NCBI GenBank assembly: GCA_963804055.1
Contig: CAWDOU010000012.1
Coordinates: 62,001-126,000 of the forward strand
Source of the DNA: Bog-473 sp963804055
GTDB taxonomy: Bacteria; Actinomycetota; Acidimicrobiia; Acidimicrobiales; RAAP-2
Length of the DNA: 64,000 nt
Reading direction: 5' to 3'
A program made the translations under genes and the position numbers. Of this stretch, positions 26,093-35,097 are shown one piece after another. Position 1 is the stretch's first letter. Every line of letters starts with the position of its first letter. The notes beneath the pieces were generated by a model. It searched no databases. It was not told the origin of the DNA and saw only the letters and a program-made list of their open reading frames with translations.

Positions 26093-26121
26093 ACCCTACG
26101 CCGGGGCCTTCCCTTTAACGT
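26093..26121. promoter_or_regulatory. Divergent leaderless -10 elements of the SCO6745-like and YdbS-like genes
   Basis: Minus strand TAGGGT (26093-26098) lies 7 nt before GTG 26085. Plus strand TAACGT (26116-26121) lies 7 nt before GTG 26129. The 43-bp gap holds both -10 hexamers, so the -35 regions overlap the opposite gene. Confidence 0.5.
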
Positions 26122-26128
26122 CAGAGTC

Positions 26129-26608
26129 GTGACGACGGGGGACGACGGGGTCTGGCTGCGCCCTTCTCCCGGCCTGTGGCGGATGCGGCGGGCCGAGGTG
26201 GCGACAACTTCGGTGCTGCTCGCCGCGCTGGCCGGGCTCATCTTCGGTGCGGCGGGCGGACCGGTGCCGGGCACCATCGCAGCCCTCGTCGTGCTGGCGC
26301 TGGGTGGGCTGTTCGCCTGGTTCCTGCGCCGGCGCTTCGGGGCGTGGCGCTACCAGGAGCGCCACGAGGACCTCATTGTGGCCCGGGGGGTCATGGTGCA
26401 ACGGCTCTCGGTCGTGCCCTACGGGAGGATGCAATTCGTCGAGGTGACCGCCGGGCCCGTCGAACGCCTCTTCCAGCTGTCGACCGTCAAGCTCCACACG
26501 GCGGCGGCCGCCAGTGACGCCCGCATCCCGGGGCTGGAGCAGGCCGAGGCGGCGCGCCTGCGGGACCGGCTCACCGAGCTGGGCGAGTCCATGGCGGCGG
26601 GAATGTGA
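26129..26608 (+). CDS. Bacterial PH-domain membrane protein (YdbS-like)
   Basis: A protein of about 159 residues with two membrane helices (roughly residues 25-70) and a C-terminal bacterial PH (DUF304/bPH2) domain. The PH core is seen in DLIVARGVMVQRLSVVPYGR and MQFVEVTAGPVER. YdbS/YdbT pairs of this kind are widespread in Gram-positives and of unclear role. GTG at 26129 lies 7 nt after TAACGT (26116-26121), which fixes the start. It overlaps the next gene by 4 nt, so the two proteins probably act together. Confidence 0.82.
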   Translation: MTTGDDGVWLRPSPGLWRMRRAEVATTSVLLAALAGLIFGAAGGPVPGTIAALVVLALGGLFAWFLRRRFGAWRYQERHEDLIVARGVMVQRLSVVPYGRMQFVEVTAGPVERLFQLSTVKLHTAAAASDARIPGLEQAEAARLRDRLTELGESMAAGM

Positions 26609-28074
26609 CCGACGGCCCTGCGGATGCAGCAACGCCGGACGAGGAGTGGTTGCGGCTCCACCCGCTCACCCCTGTCGCCCGCGTCGGGCGGCTCTTCCCG
26701 GCCCTGGTGCTCCTCTTGGTGGTCTCGACCGTGCACTCGAAGGCCGAGAACGGGACGGCGGAGACGGACTACCTCATCGCCTTCGCGCTGATCTCCGCCG
26801 TGTACGGCTACATCCACTGGATGGTCACGCGTTGGCGCTTCGAGGGGGACACCCTCCGCATTGAGACGGGCCTCGTCCGCAAGGACTCCCGCCGGTTGCC
26901 ACTGGCGCGGATTCAGGCCGTCGACATCGTCCGGCCCTTCCTGGCCCGGCTGCTCGGCGTGTCCGAGCTGCGCATCCGCCTGGCCGGGTCGGGCGGGACC
27001 GACGGGAAGCTGGCCTACCTGTCCGAGAGGCAGGCGGCCGAGCTCCGGCTGATGCTGCTGGCCGGGCACATCGACACGGAGGCCGCGGCGTCGAGCAACA
27101 CCGGCCTGCCCATGGCGACGGTGGACACGGGGCGGCTGCTGGCGTCGGTCTTCCTCTCCCTCGTCACCATTCTGATCATCGGCACCGTCGCCGCGCTGGC
27201 GGTGCTCGACCAGTTCGAGCCCAAGACGGCGGCCGCCGCGGCGGGCGTCCTGGCCGTGTACCTGCTGAGTGCGGCCGGCATCATCTGGCGGCGCCTGTCG
27301 GGCCAGTACGGCTTCATCGCGGTGGAGGCACCCGAGGGCGTGCGCATCCGGCGCGGCCTCCTGCAGACCATTTCCGAGACCGTGCCCTACGCCAGGATCC
27401 AGGCCGTGCGCCAGGTGGAGCCCCTGCTGTGGCGGCCGTTCGGGTGGTGCCGCCTGGAGGTCGACGTGGCCGGGGCCACGGCGCGCAATCAGCGGGGCGA
27501 GGGCACCAGCGTCGTCCGCAAAGCCCTCCTGCCGGTGGGGTCGCAACAGGACTCGTGGCACCTGCTGGCACGCCTGCTCGGCGCGCCCGACCCGGAGCGC
27601 ACGGCGCCACCGGGGCGGGCCCGGTTGAAGGCGCCGCTGAGCTTCCACTTCCTCTCAGCCGGACACGACGACACGCACGCCGTCTGCGTGACGGGGCGGA
27701 TCAACCGGGCGACGACCTGGGTCCCGCTGGAGAAGACGCAGAGCATCCGCCGGGTCCAGGGCCCTCTGCAGCGGCCGCTCGGGTTGGCCACCGTCCACGT
27801 CGACGTGGCTGGCAAGCGGGCCCGGGCCGAGTTCCGCGACCGCGCGGTCGGGGAAGCGGACCAGCTGGTGGCGGAGCTGACGGCGTTGAGCCGGTCGGCT
27901 CGGCTGCAGGACCGGAAGGCCGCGCCGGCGGCCGGCGGTGACGCCGCCCCGTCAGGCTGGTACCCCGATCCGGCGGGCCGGCACGAGCAGCGCTACTGGC
28001 ACGAGGGCCGCTGGACCGAACACGTGGCCGACGGCGGCCGGCGCAGTGTGGACGCGCCTACCCCCGCGCCGTGA
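26605..28074 (+). CDS. Multi-PH-domain membrane protein (YdbT-like) with C-terminal DUF2510
   Basis: A 489-residue protein. Two pairs of membrane helices (about 28-75 and 178-225) alternate with three bacterial PH domains. Recognisable cores are LRIETGLVRKDSRRLPLARI, VRIRRGLLQTISETVPYARI and VCVTGRINRATTWVPLEKTQ. The end carries a DUF2510 module (PSGWYPDPAGRHEQRYW). The usual YdbT protein lacks this C-terminal module. It starts inside the stop of the YdbS-like gene (4-nt overlap) and overlaps the convergent P450 gene by 17 nt. Confidence 0.83.
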   Translation: MTDGPADAATPDEEWLRLHPLTPVARVGRLFPALVLLLVVSTVHSKAENGTAETDYLIAFALISAVYGYIHWMVTRWRFEGDTLRIETGLVRKDSRRLPLARIQAVDIVRPFLARLLGVSELRIRLAGSGGTDGKLAYLSERQAAELRLMLLAGHIDTEAAASSNTGLPMATVDTGRLLASVFLSLVTILIIGTVAALAVLDQFEPKTAAAAAGVLAVYLLSAAGIIWRRLSGQYGFIAVEAPEGVRIRRGLLQTISETVPYARIQAVRQVEPLLWRPFGWCRLEVDVAGATARNQRGEGTSVVRKALLPVGSQQDSWHLLARLLGAPDPERTAPPGRARLKAPLSFHFLSAGHDDTHAVCVTGRINRATTWVPLEKTQSIRRVQGPLQRPLGLATVHVDVAGKRARAEFRDRAVGEADQLVAELTALSRSARLQDRKAAPAAGGDAAPSGWYPDPAGRHEQRYWHEGRWTEHVADGGRRSVDAPTPAP

Positions 28075-29314
28075 AGCGCATCGGAAAGTGGTCGATGGAG
28101 CGAATCCCCGTCGTGTAGACGAGCTCGGTGTCGGGCTCGATCTCGTAGTCGGGGATGCGCTTGTGCCACTCCCGCAGCGCGACCCGGAGCTCCAGGCGGG
28201 CCAGGTGGGAGCCCAGGCACCGGTGGACGCCGCCGCCGAATGCGATGTGGCGGTTGACCTCGCGGTCGAAACGCACCTGATCGGCGTCGGGGAACTCGGC
28301 CTCGTCACAGTTGGCGGACCCGATCGCCACAATGGCGTGATCGCCCTTGTGGACGGGACAGCCCGCCAGCTCGATGTCCTCCATGACCACGCGCGACACC
28401 ATCATCACCGGGGTCTCCCAGCGCAGCATCTCCTCGATCGCGTTGGGGATGACGTCGGGGTTCTCGACGATCTGGCGGCGGTGCTCGGGGTGCCGCGCCA
28501 GGAAGGCGAACATGCAGTCGAGGGTCGCGGTGACCGTGTCGAGCCCGGCGATCAGGAACAGGAAGCAGATGTCGAGAATGTCCTCACGGCTCAGTCGGTC
28601 GCCCTCGACCTCCGCGCTCAGGAAGTGCGACAGGAGGTCGTCCTTGGGCTCCTTCTCACGCTCGTCGAGGACTTTGTCGAAGTACTCGTAGACCGAATCG
28701 GCGATCTTCTGTTGATACGCCTGGGCCTTAGCCGACCCCTGGGCCGTTCCCACGACGTGCTCGGGCCGGATGATGCCGTCCTTCATGGTGAGGAACGTGT
28801 CCAGCTCGTCCATGGGCAGCCCGAGCAGGGTCAGGAAGACCTCCGACGGGAACGGGACGGAGAACTCCTTGGCGAAGTCCACCTCTCCCCGCTCAATGAA
28901 GCCGTCGATGAGGTGATTGACGAGCTTCGAGACGTCCTCGTCCATGGCGGCCATCTTGCGGGGGGCGAAGATCGGGTCGAGCAGCTTGCGGAACTTCTTG
29001 TGCTCCGGCGGGTCGATCTGCAGCGGAATCATCGGCCGCTTGTTCTTCAGGTCGACGGCGTCGACGTTGGAAGAGAAGATCTCGGTGTGGCGGAGGGCGA
29101 AATCGACCTCCTCCTTGCGCGAGAGGAGCACGCCCGGGCTGGTGCCGATCTCCATGGACAGCACCGGCATTTCGTCACGCAGCATCTTGTAGGTCGGCTG
29201 CGGATTCGCCGCCATGTCGGTGTCCATGGCGGACAGGGGGCCGCCTCCCCCGTAGCCGGCGTCGTCCGATTCGGTGTCGGTGTCGGTGTCGGCTGCGATG
29301 TCGGTGTCACTCAT
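28058..29314 (-). CDS. Cytochrome P450
   Basis: A soluble class I P450, 418 residues. The I-helix motif is AGLDT (256-260), ExxR is Glu295-Arg298 and the heme loop is FGGGVHRCLG with Cys366 as the thiolate ligand. The DPPEHKKFRK block after the B' region is also typical. The first ~25 residues are Asp/Thr-rich (IAADTDTDTESDD) and look disordered. The substrate is unknown; actinobacterial relatives oxidise terpenes, steroids or fatty acids with ferredoxin partners, none of which is encoded nearby. Its start overlaps the stop of the TetR gene, so repressor and P450 form an operon. Confidence 0.92.
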   Translation of the reverse strand: MSDTDIAADTDTDTESDDAGYGGGGPLSAMDTDMAANPQPTYKMLRDEMPVLSMEIGTSPGVLLSRKEEVDFALRHTEIFSSNVDAVDLKNKRPMIPLQIDPPEHKKFRKLLDPIFAPRKMAAMDEDVSKLVNHLIDGFIERGEVDFAKEFSVPFPSEVFLTLLGLPMDELDTFLTMKDGIIRPEHVVGTAQGSAKAQAYQQKIADSVYEYFDKVLDEREKEPKDDLLSHFLSAEVEGDRLSREDILDICFLFLIAGLDTVTATLDCMFAFLARHPEHRRQIVENPDVIPNAIEEMLRWETPVMMVSRVVMEDIELAGCPVHKGDHAIVAIGSANCDEAEFPDADQVRFDREVNRHIAFGGGVHRCLGSHLARLELRVALREWHKRIPDYEIEPDTELVYTTGIRSIDHFPMRFTARG

Positions 29315-29936
29315 CGGTGGTCTCCTTCGAACTGATCTGCAAGACGCGGTTCAATGACTGCACGAGCGATGCGTCGTCGGTCTCGGGGATGATCCAGCTC
29401 GACGCGAACAGCCGGGCGATGACGTCAACCAGCTCCTCTTTCCCGAGGGTGCCGGCGGCCACTGCGGGAACGGCGTCGAGCGCGTCGCCCAGACGCCAGA
29501 CCAACTCCTGGCGCAGAGCAGGGAGGTGGTCGAGGAGGTAGCTCATGACGAACCCCGGCTCGGACTCGAAGAGGGGCCGGCACGGATGCGTCCGGATGAA
29601 GTCGAAGGAATAGGACATGAAGGCGCTGATGCGCGCCTCGGGCTCCTGCTCCACCGCCAGGACCTCGTCCAGACCGTTCGTGAACCGCAGGCCGTCGAAG
29701 GCGGCGGCGGCGGCCAGCACCTGCTCCTTGCTCGGGAGGTACCTGTAGAGCGTGCCCCGGGAGACCCCCGCCGCCTCGGCGAGCTCCTGCATGCCGAGGC
29801 GGCGCACGCCCCGCCGGCCGATCAGCTCCAGGGCGGCGGTGAGGATCCGCTCCTCTGTCGCGTTGAAGGTGGGCTGGGCCACCGCAACCCGCTCGTCGTA
29901 TCTGCTCGCCGGCAGCGTTGCCGTCACGTCGGACAT
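29307..29936 (-). CDS. TetR-family transcriptional regulator
   Basis: A regulator of about 209 residues. The N-terminal TetR helix-turn-helix is clear (RRLGMQELAEAAGVSRGTLY, then RYLPSKEQVL). The all-helical C-terminal ligand domain is variable. ATG at 29936 was chosen; GTG three codons upstream (29945) is possible. It is transcribed just ahead of the P450 with overlapping stop and start codons, so it probably controls that operon and itself. A GACA-N5-TGTC dyad lies immediately upstream. Confidence 0.87.
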   Translation of the reverse strand: MSDVTATLPASRYDERVAVAQPTFNATEERILTAALELIGRRGVRRLGMQELAEAAGVSRGTLYRYLPSKEQVLAAAAAFDGLRFTNGLDEVLAVEQEPEARISAFMSYSFDFIRTHPCRPLFESEPGFVMSYLLDHLPALRQELVWRLGDALDAVPAVAAGTLGKEELVDVIARLFASSWIIPETDDASLVQSLNRVLQISSKETTDE

Positions 29937-29940
29937 ATTA

Positions 29941-29953
29941 GACACTTTCTGTC
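29941..29953. promoter_or_regulatory. Candidate TetR operator half-site dyad
   Basis: GACA-CTTTC-TGTC at 29941-29953 is a short dyad immediately upstream of the TetR ATG, followed by repeated GTCAC/GTCTCAC elements. The arms are only 4 bp, so support is modest. Confidence 0.3.
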
Positions 29954-30048
29954 ACTTTTGTCTCACCTCGGCACGGGCCCAACCCCCGTGCTGATCGAAG
30001 TGGCGGGCTGGATCAGGCGGGAGGGGGCGGGCGCGGGCGCCCGGGTGA

Positions 30049-32031
30049 CTACCAGTCCAGGGTGAAGGAGAGGCTGCCGGCGTCGAAGTCGTCGGATCCG
30101 CCGTAGGTGACGGTGACGGTCGCGCTGGTGGCGGGGGCCAGCGAGGAGAGGTCCCCCGCCGGGAGCGTCCAGAAGTAGTCGTCGAGGCCGGTGCCCGGGT
30201 CGCTGGCCGGGGCAGGCTGACTGCCCGTCCCGAGTCCCAGCGCCGACGTCTCGTCGGTGGTCCCCACCGTCACGTTGATCGCCAGCGGGCCGGGTGGCGT
30301 GCCGCTCTGGGGGTAGACCGACGAGAGCTGCACCGAGAACTCGTTGAGAGAGGATGCCGGGACCGTGACCGTGTCCCCATTGGCGATAGCCGTCGTGCCG
30401 TCGGACGCAGTGCCGTCACCCACCTGCGCCGCCAGGGAGACCGGCCCGATGTCATAGCTCGCGGAAGCCGTGGAGGTCGCGAAGTCACCCGGGGAGTCAT
30501 CGAACGATGTGAAGGTCGCAGTGATCTCGTTCACCTGGGGGGTCAGCGTCGGATCTGTCTGGTAGGTGGCCGTTCCGTTGACCAGTTCGATCGGGTTACC
30601 GTCACCGAAATTGATCTGTCCGGTCGGCGTCGTCCCGCAGTCCGGTGTGCAGGTCACCGTGCCCGTGAAGGTGGCGGACACCCCGAACGGCGTCGACGCC
30701 GGGCCATTCAGGACGAGGGTCGTCGTCGCCGGCGAGACGGTCAGGTCCTCGGTGGCGCTCGACGCGGCGTTGGTGGCGTCGCCGCTGTAGGAGGCGGTCA
30801 CGGTGTAGTCGTTCACGTCGAGATTGCCCGGCGTGGTGAAGCTGGCCTGGCCGTCGACGACCGGAACGGTCGTGAGCGTTCCTCCGAGGGAGAACTGCAC
30901 GAACCCCGAAGGAGCGCTCCCACCGGAGACGGTGGCGACGTAGGTCTGCTGGCTGGCACCGTAGGGGACGGGGTCGGGCTCCGCCGACAACGTCACGGTC
31001 GTCAAGGCGGGCGTCACGGTGGGCGACCGCACCACGACGACGAACTCCTCCAAACTCGAGATGCCGTTGTCGGCCGTGACGGTGATCGGATAGACACCGG
31101 CGGATCCCGCGGCCGGAGTGCCCTTCAGCGACACGGTGAACCCCTTGTTGTTGTGTGCCGTGTGCGCCGTCAGGCCGGTCGGGGTGGCGCCGCTCGTGGC
31201 GAGCGTCACCGCCTTGGGGTAGCCGGGCGTCCCTCCGATGGCGACCGGTGTGGTGAGCGGCGATCCGGTCGTGAGGGCCGCCGTGCCGGCGTCGGTGAAG
31301 GTCGGTGCCTCGTCCACGATGAGCTTGCAGTGCAGGCTGCCCGTGGTGTTGTTGGCGTCGGATGTGTACTGCAGCCCGTACTTGCCGCCACTGCCCGGCG
31401 AGGGCGTGCCCGACAAGATGCCGAGGTCCGGGTCCCCGAAGGGATTCGGTTGGTTGAAGCTCACACCGTCCGGAAGGGTCAGGTTCTCGCTGATGCCGAA
31501 GAACGCGGGATAGGCAGTGACGGACTGCTGCACGTTCGTGTACTGCCCCACCGTCATGGGCGCTGGACAGAAACCCGGCGGGAAGACAGGGTTCTGCTGG
31601 ACGGTCAGGTCATAGTTCTCCGTGTCCGAGCCCTGGCTGTTGGTAGCCGTCACCGCAATGTTGTAATCGGCACCAGTCCCGGGACCCGGCGTACCGGTGA
31701 TGACGGCCGATCCCGGACCGCTCACGAAATTCATCCCGGTCGGCAACGCGCCTGTCTCGGTGATCGTCGGCTTGGGATTCCCGGTGGCGGTGATCCTGAC
31801 CGTCTTCGCCTTCCCGACGATCGCGTTCCCCGACGTCTGCTTAATGGACGGAGCCGTCAGAACAGGGCTGGCGGACGCCGTTGGCGCGGCGACGCCGACG
31901 AGGCTCGCCACTGCGGTCAGCAGTGCGACGACAGCGACAATTTGCACGATCGCCGATGGGCGCGGCAGGCGCATCGATCGTCGCCATCGCCCGCCTTCGC
32001 CATGCGCCGTCGCAACCCGGATCCACCGCAC
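30049..32031 (-). CDS. Secreted Ig-like repeat protein
   Basis: A large exported protein, up to 660 residues. A signal peptide (hydrophobic core about residues 28-48, cleavage near TASASP) is followed by several Ig-like modules. The first resemble He_PIG domains (TGALPTGMNFVSGPGSAVITGTP); later ones resemble bacterial Ig-like domain 3 (DPVPYGASQQTYVATVSGG, GSAPSGFVQF). No membrane anchor or sorting motif is seen at the C-terminus (ends DAGSLSFTLDW). A GTG at 32031 lies 8 nt behind TAGGGT (32040-32045); ATG at 31974 gives a more ordinary signal peptide and is equally possible. Likely a cell-surface or matrix protein of the polysaccharide locus. Confidence 0.78.
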   Translation of the reverse strand: MRWIRVATAHGEGGRWRRSMRLPRPSAIVQIVAVVALLTAVASLVGVAAPTASASPVLTAPSIKQTSGNAIVGKAKTVRITATGNPKPTITETGALPTGMNFVSGPGSAVITGTPGPGTGADYNIAVTATNSQGSDTENYDLTVQQNPVFPPGFCPAPMTVGQYTNVQQSVTAYPAFFGISENLTLPDGVSFNQPNPFGDPDLGILSGTPSPGSGGKYGLQYTSDANNTTGSLHCKLIVDEAPTFTDAGTAALTTGSPLTTPVAIGGTPGYPKAVTLATSGATPTGLTAHTAHNNKGFTVSLKGTPAAGSAGVYPITVTADNGISSLEEFVVVVRSPTVTPALTTVTLSAEPDPVPYGASQQTYVATVSGGSAPSGFVQFSLGGTLTTVPVVDGQASFTTPGNLDVNDYTVTASYSGDATNAASSATEDLTVSPATTTLVLNGPASTPFGVSATFTGTVTCTPDCGTTPTGQINFGDGNPIELVNGTATYQTDPTLTPQVNEITATFTSFDDSPGDFATSTASASYDIGPVSLAAQVGDGTASDGTTAIANGDTVTVPASSLNEFSVQLSSVYPQSGTPPGPLAINVTVGTTDETSALGLGTGSQPAPASDPGTGLDDYFWTLPAGDLSSLAPATSATVTVTYGGSDDFDAGSLSFTLDW

Positions 32032-32281
32032 TCCGGGTCACCCTACCGACGACTTTCCACTGCGATTGCCCAGGTCACCCCCATGTCACCGGGCGGTCAC
32101 CGTGACGTCGCGCAGGGGTGCCAACTGGGGTGCCCGGCAGGGTGTCGGGGATAGGGTGCGACCGAGACGAGCCCGGGTCGTGAGAATGAAACTTGCCCTA
32201 CAACACTTCAGCGGCGCCCCCATGATCCGGCCTCCCCGGTCGATGCCCGGCCGACGGCGCGCACGAGTGCACTAGTCCCCC
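32032..32281. other. Intergenic region between the Ig-like gene and the flippase gene
   Basis: This 250-bp divergent gap holds a TAGGGT hexamer for the minus-strand gene (32040-32045) and a second TAGGGT (32152-32157) that could serve the flippase with a ~120-nt leader. No riboswitch, tRNA or convincing open frame was seen. Confidence 0.4.
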
Positions 32282-33853
32282 ATGTCCGCGCCCACCAACG
32301 AAGTGCGGTCAGCCGGAGCGGCCGCGTGGCCCGCCGAAGGTGACGGGCTCGCGGGAGAATTGCGGATCCTCTGGCGAGGGAGTTCGGTCGGCATATTCGG
32401 TCAGGCCGCGAACGCCGCGTTGGCCTTCTGCTTCTCCCTGGTTGTCAGCCGTCTCTTTCATGCGCGCGGGACCGGAACACTGTTCGAGGCGATGGCGATC
32501 TTCGCCATCGCCAGCAACATCGGCGACCTCGGCGCTGATGACGGATTGAACTGGAAGGTTCCCCGCTTGCGGGCGGAGCGGCGTTCCGCCGACATTCGTC
32601 GACTCCTTCCGATTGCCTGCCTCCCGGTGCTCGTCGTGTCCAGCGCGATTGCAGCGGCGGTGTTTCTCGGTGCCGTCCCCATCGCCCACCTCTTCACACA
32701 CGGGGAGACCTCCACGCACCTGTCCTCGTTCCTGCGCATTCTGGCGCCCTTTGTCCCCGTGGCTGCGCTGGTCGAGGTCCTGATCGCCGGGACCCGGGGC
32801 TTCGATCGCGTCTGGCCTCTGGCCGCCGTCTGGTCGGTGGTGATCCCGGTGTTCAGGCTGCTGCTGCTGCCGGTGACGCTCGGATTGGGCCTGGGCCTCG
32901 TCGGCGTGGCGTACTCGTGGGCGATCCCGATCATCCTCGGAGCCATGGCCCTCGCATGGACCCTGTGGTCATTCGTCGAGCACGAACGAGAGCCGGTCAC
33001 CACCGATGTGCCCGCAACCGAGAGGTCCGTCCTTGCCCGCGAGTTCTGGTTCTTCAGCGCCCCGCGCGCCGTCGCCTCAATCTGCAGCATGGCGCTGGTG
33101 TGGGTCGACGTCCTCCTCGTGGGATACATCGTGTCCCTGCGGATGGCCGGGATCTACGGCGTCGCCAACCGGTACATGCTCGTCGTCACGTTCGCGCTGG
33201 CCGCGGTGGGGGGCACGATCGGACCGCAGATCAGCCGGCTCCTCTCCCGAGGCCGCATGGCCGACGTCCAGACTCTGTATCAGACGGCCACGGGATGGGT
33301 CATGGCCGTGGCGTGGCCCATGGCCCTGACGCTCGCCGTGTTCTCCCCCGTGTTCATGCGCCTGTTCGGGGTCGAATTCGCCGCAGGAGACACGGCGCTG
33401 ACCATCCTGGCGCTGATGATGCTCTACGTCTCTGCCACGGGGAACAACGTCGTCGTGCTCGTCATGACCGGCTTGACGACGACCAGCCTGTGGGTCGGGA
33501 TCTTCACCATCACGCTGAACGTCGGGGCCAACCTGCTGCTGATCCCCCGCTTCGGCATTGACGGAGCCGCGGTGGCCTGGGCAATCAGCCTTCTCGCCTC
33601 CAACGTGCTCATCAACGCCATCCTCTACCGGCGGTTCGGCCTCCACCCCGTGGGTCCGGCATTCGTGCCCGTCGCCCTGACGGCGACGGGCTGCATCGCC
33701 GTGCCGGCCGTTCTGGCCCGACTCGTGCTCGGGGCTCACTGGTCGGCTGTTCTGCTGACAGCTGCGACCGGGGGCGTCGCCTACGTCGTCTTGCTGTGGC
33801 GGATGCGGGACCGCCTCGCGCTGGCCGAGTTCCTCGCCCGGTTCACCCGGTGA
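32282..33853 (+). CDS. Polysaccharide flippase (Wzx-like, MOP superfamily)
   Basis: A membrane protein of 523 residues with about 14 helices, in the Wzx/MurJ-type MOP exporter superfamily. The N-terminal region GSSVGIFGQAANAALAFCFSLVVSRLF and the mid segments GVANRYMLVVTFALAAVG and NVGANLLLIPRFGIDGAAVAW are typical. It should flip lipid-linked sugar units across the membrane for the exopolysaccharide pathway. Its stop overlaps the GTG of the following glycosyltransferase by 4 nt, making a translationally coupled unit with that enzyme and the sulfotransferase after it. Confidence 0.86.
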   Translation: MSAPTNEVRSAGAAAWPAEGDGLAGELRILWRGSSVGIFGQAANAALAFCFSLVVSRLFHARGTGTLFEAMAIFAIASNIGDLGADDGLNWKVPRLRAERRSADIRRLLPIACLPVLVVSSAIAAAVFLGAVPIAHLFTHGETSTHLSSFLRILAPFVPVAALVEVLIAGTRGFDRVWPLAAVWSVVIPVFRLLLLPVTLGLGLGLVGVAYSWAIPIILGAMALAWTLWSFVEHEREPVTTDVPATERSVLAREFWFFSAPRAVASICSMALVWVDVLLVGYIVSLRMAGIYGVANRYMLVVTFALAAVGGTIGPQISRLLSRGRMADVQTLYQTATGWVMAVAWPMALTLAVFSPVFMRLFGVEFAAGDTALTILALMMLYVSATGNNVVVLVMTGLTTTSLWVGIFTITLNVGANLLLIPRFGIDGAAVAWAISLLASNVLINAILYRRFGLHPVGPAFVPVALTATGCIAVPAVLARLVLGAHWSAVLLTAATGGVAYVVLLWRMRDRLALAEFLARFTR

Positions 33854-35097
33854 GGGTCGTCGTGGCGGCGTTTGCATGTCGCCCCGGTCGCGGATCCGAA
33901 ATGGGGGCGGGGTGGGCGATCGCCGAAGGGGCGGCGCGTCTGGGTCACGACGTGGTCCTCGTGACGCAGCCTCGGCACCGCGCCGCGATCGAGTGCGCGC
34001 GCAGCGACGATCCCGCCCTGGCCGACCGTCTCGACCCCGTCTACATAGGAGTACCCGCGAGGTGGATGGATCTCTGGGAACGGCACGGGCGCTTCCGGGG
34101 CCTCCAGCTCTACTACCTCCTCTGGCAGCTTCTCCTCCTGCGACGAGTGAGGAAGCTGCACCACGCCCTCGCCTTCGACGTGGGCCATCACGTGACGATG
34201 TCCACCGACTGGATCCCCACCGGCCTGGCCTTCGTCCACGAATTGCCGGTCGTCTGGGGCCCGCTGGGTGGTGCCGAGCAGGTCCCGGACGCATGCAGGC
34301 CATACCTGGGGGCCAGCGGTCGGTTCACCGAGCGGATGCGCTCGGTGACAACCAGGCCGATGCGGTCGTTGCTCGCAGCGCGCGCCGGGAGGCGCTGCGC
34401 GCTGCTTGTGGCGCAAAACGACCAGGAGGCGGCGACGCTGCGCTCCCTCGGGCCTCCCGTCGTCGTCCGGCCGAATGTGTTCTTGGACGACGACATCTAC
34501 CGCTCGCTCGGAGAGGAACCGATCTCGGAGCACTCACCACCTTCCGACTTGCTCGGGACGGCACATGTGGCCGTCTTCGCAGGGCGTCTGCTGGCGTGGA
34601 AGGGAGTACACGCCGCGCTCGCCACCATGCGACGGCCGGAGATGGCCGAGTGGCGCCTCCTCGTGTTCGGCGATGGCCCCGAGCGCCGGCGTCTGCGCGC
34701 GGCGGTCAGGGAGTGGGGGCTCGAAGACCGCGTTTCTCTGCTCGGCCACCGACCACGGTCGGAGCTGCTCCGCGCGCTCCGCACCGCCGACGCGTTCCTG
34801 TTCCCGAGCATGCGCGAGGCGGCCGGGTGGGTCGTGGGAGAGGCGCTCGCCGTGGGATGTCCCGTCGTCTGCCTGGACACTGGTGGCCCACCGCGGCTGC
34901 TGCGGGGCACCGGCCACGCCGTCACTCCCGGCCCACGACTTCTCGAAGACCTGGCCGAGGCCCTGCAGGCCTGCATCGGGGGTCCCCGGGAGGTTGTGCG
35001 CTGGGACAGACACGGAATCGGCGACCTCCTGACGGACTGGTACGGCGACGCCGCCTCCGGACTCCCAAGGCCCGATGAGGTGATCGACCATGTCTGA
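33850..35097 (+). CDS. GT4-family glycosyltransferase of the exopolysaccharide locus
   Basis: A GT-B glycosyltransferase of 415 residues. It opens with VRVVVAAFACRPGRGSEMGAG, seen in GT4 enzymes from sugar-polymer clusters. The donor domain holds VAVFAGRLLAWKGVHAALA, the FGDGPERRRL block and FLFPSMREAAGWVVGEALA (E-x7-E). It probably adds a sugar to the undecaprenyl-linked repeat unit at the cytoplasmic face. The GTG start at 33850 lies within the flippase stop (GTGA), and the 3' end overlaps the sulfotransferase start by 8 nt, so all three are coupled. Confidence 0.86.
   Translation: MRVVVAAFACRPGRGSEMGAGWAIAEGAARLGHDVVLVTQPRHRAAIECARSDDPALADRLDPVYIGVPARWMDLWERHGRFRGLQLYYLLWQLLLLRRVRKLHHALAFDVGHHVTMSTDWIPTGLAFVHELPVVWGPLGGAEQVPDACRPYLGASGRFTERMRSVTTRPMRSLLAARAGRRCALLVAQNDQEAATLRSLGPPVVVRPNVFLDDDIYRSLGEEPISEHSPPSDLLGTAHVAVFAGRLLAWKGVHAALATMRRPEMAEWRLLVFGDGPERRRLRAAVREWGLEDRVSLLGHRPRSELLRALRTADAFLFPSMREAAGWVVGEALAVGCPVVCLDTGGPPRLLRGTGHAVTPGPRLLEDLAEALQACIGGPREVVRWDRHGIGDLLTDWYGDAASGLPRPDEVIDHV

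Noticed and set aside
32032..32281. Possible ydaO-type or other riboswitch before the flippase or Ig-like gene
   Set aside because: GGGTGCC-type runs are present but the conserved core and pairing of known riboswitches are not.
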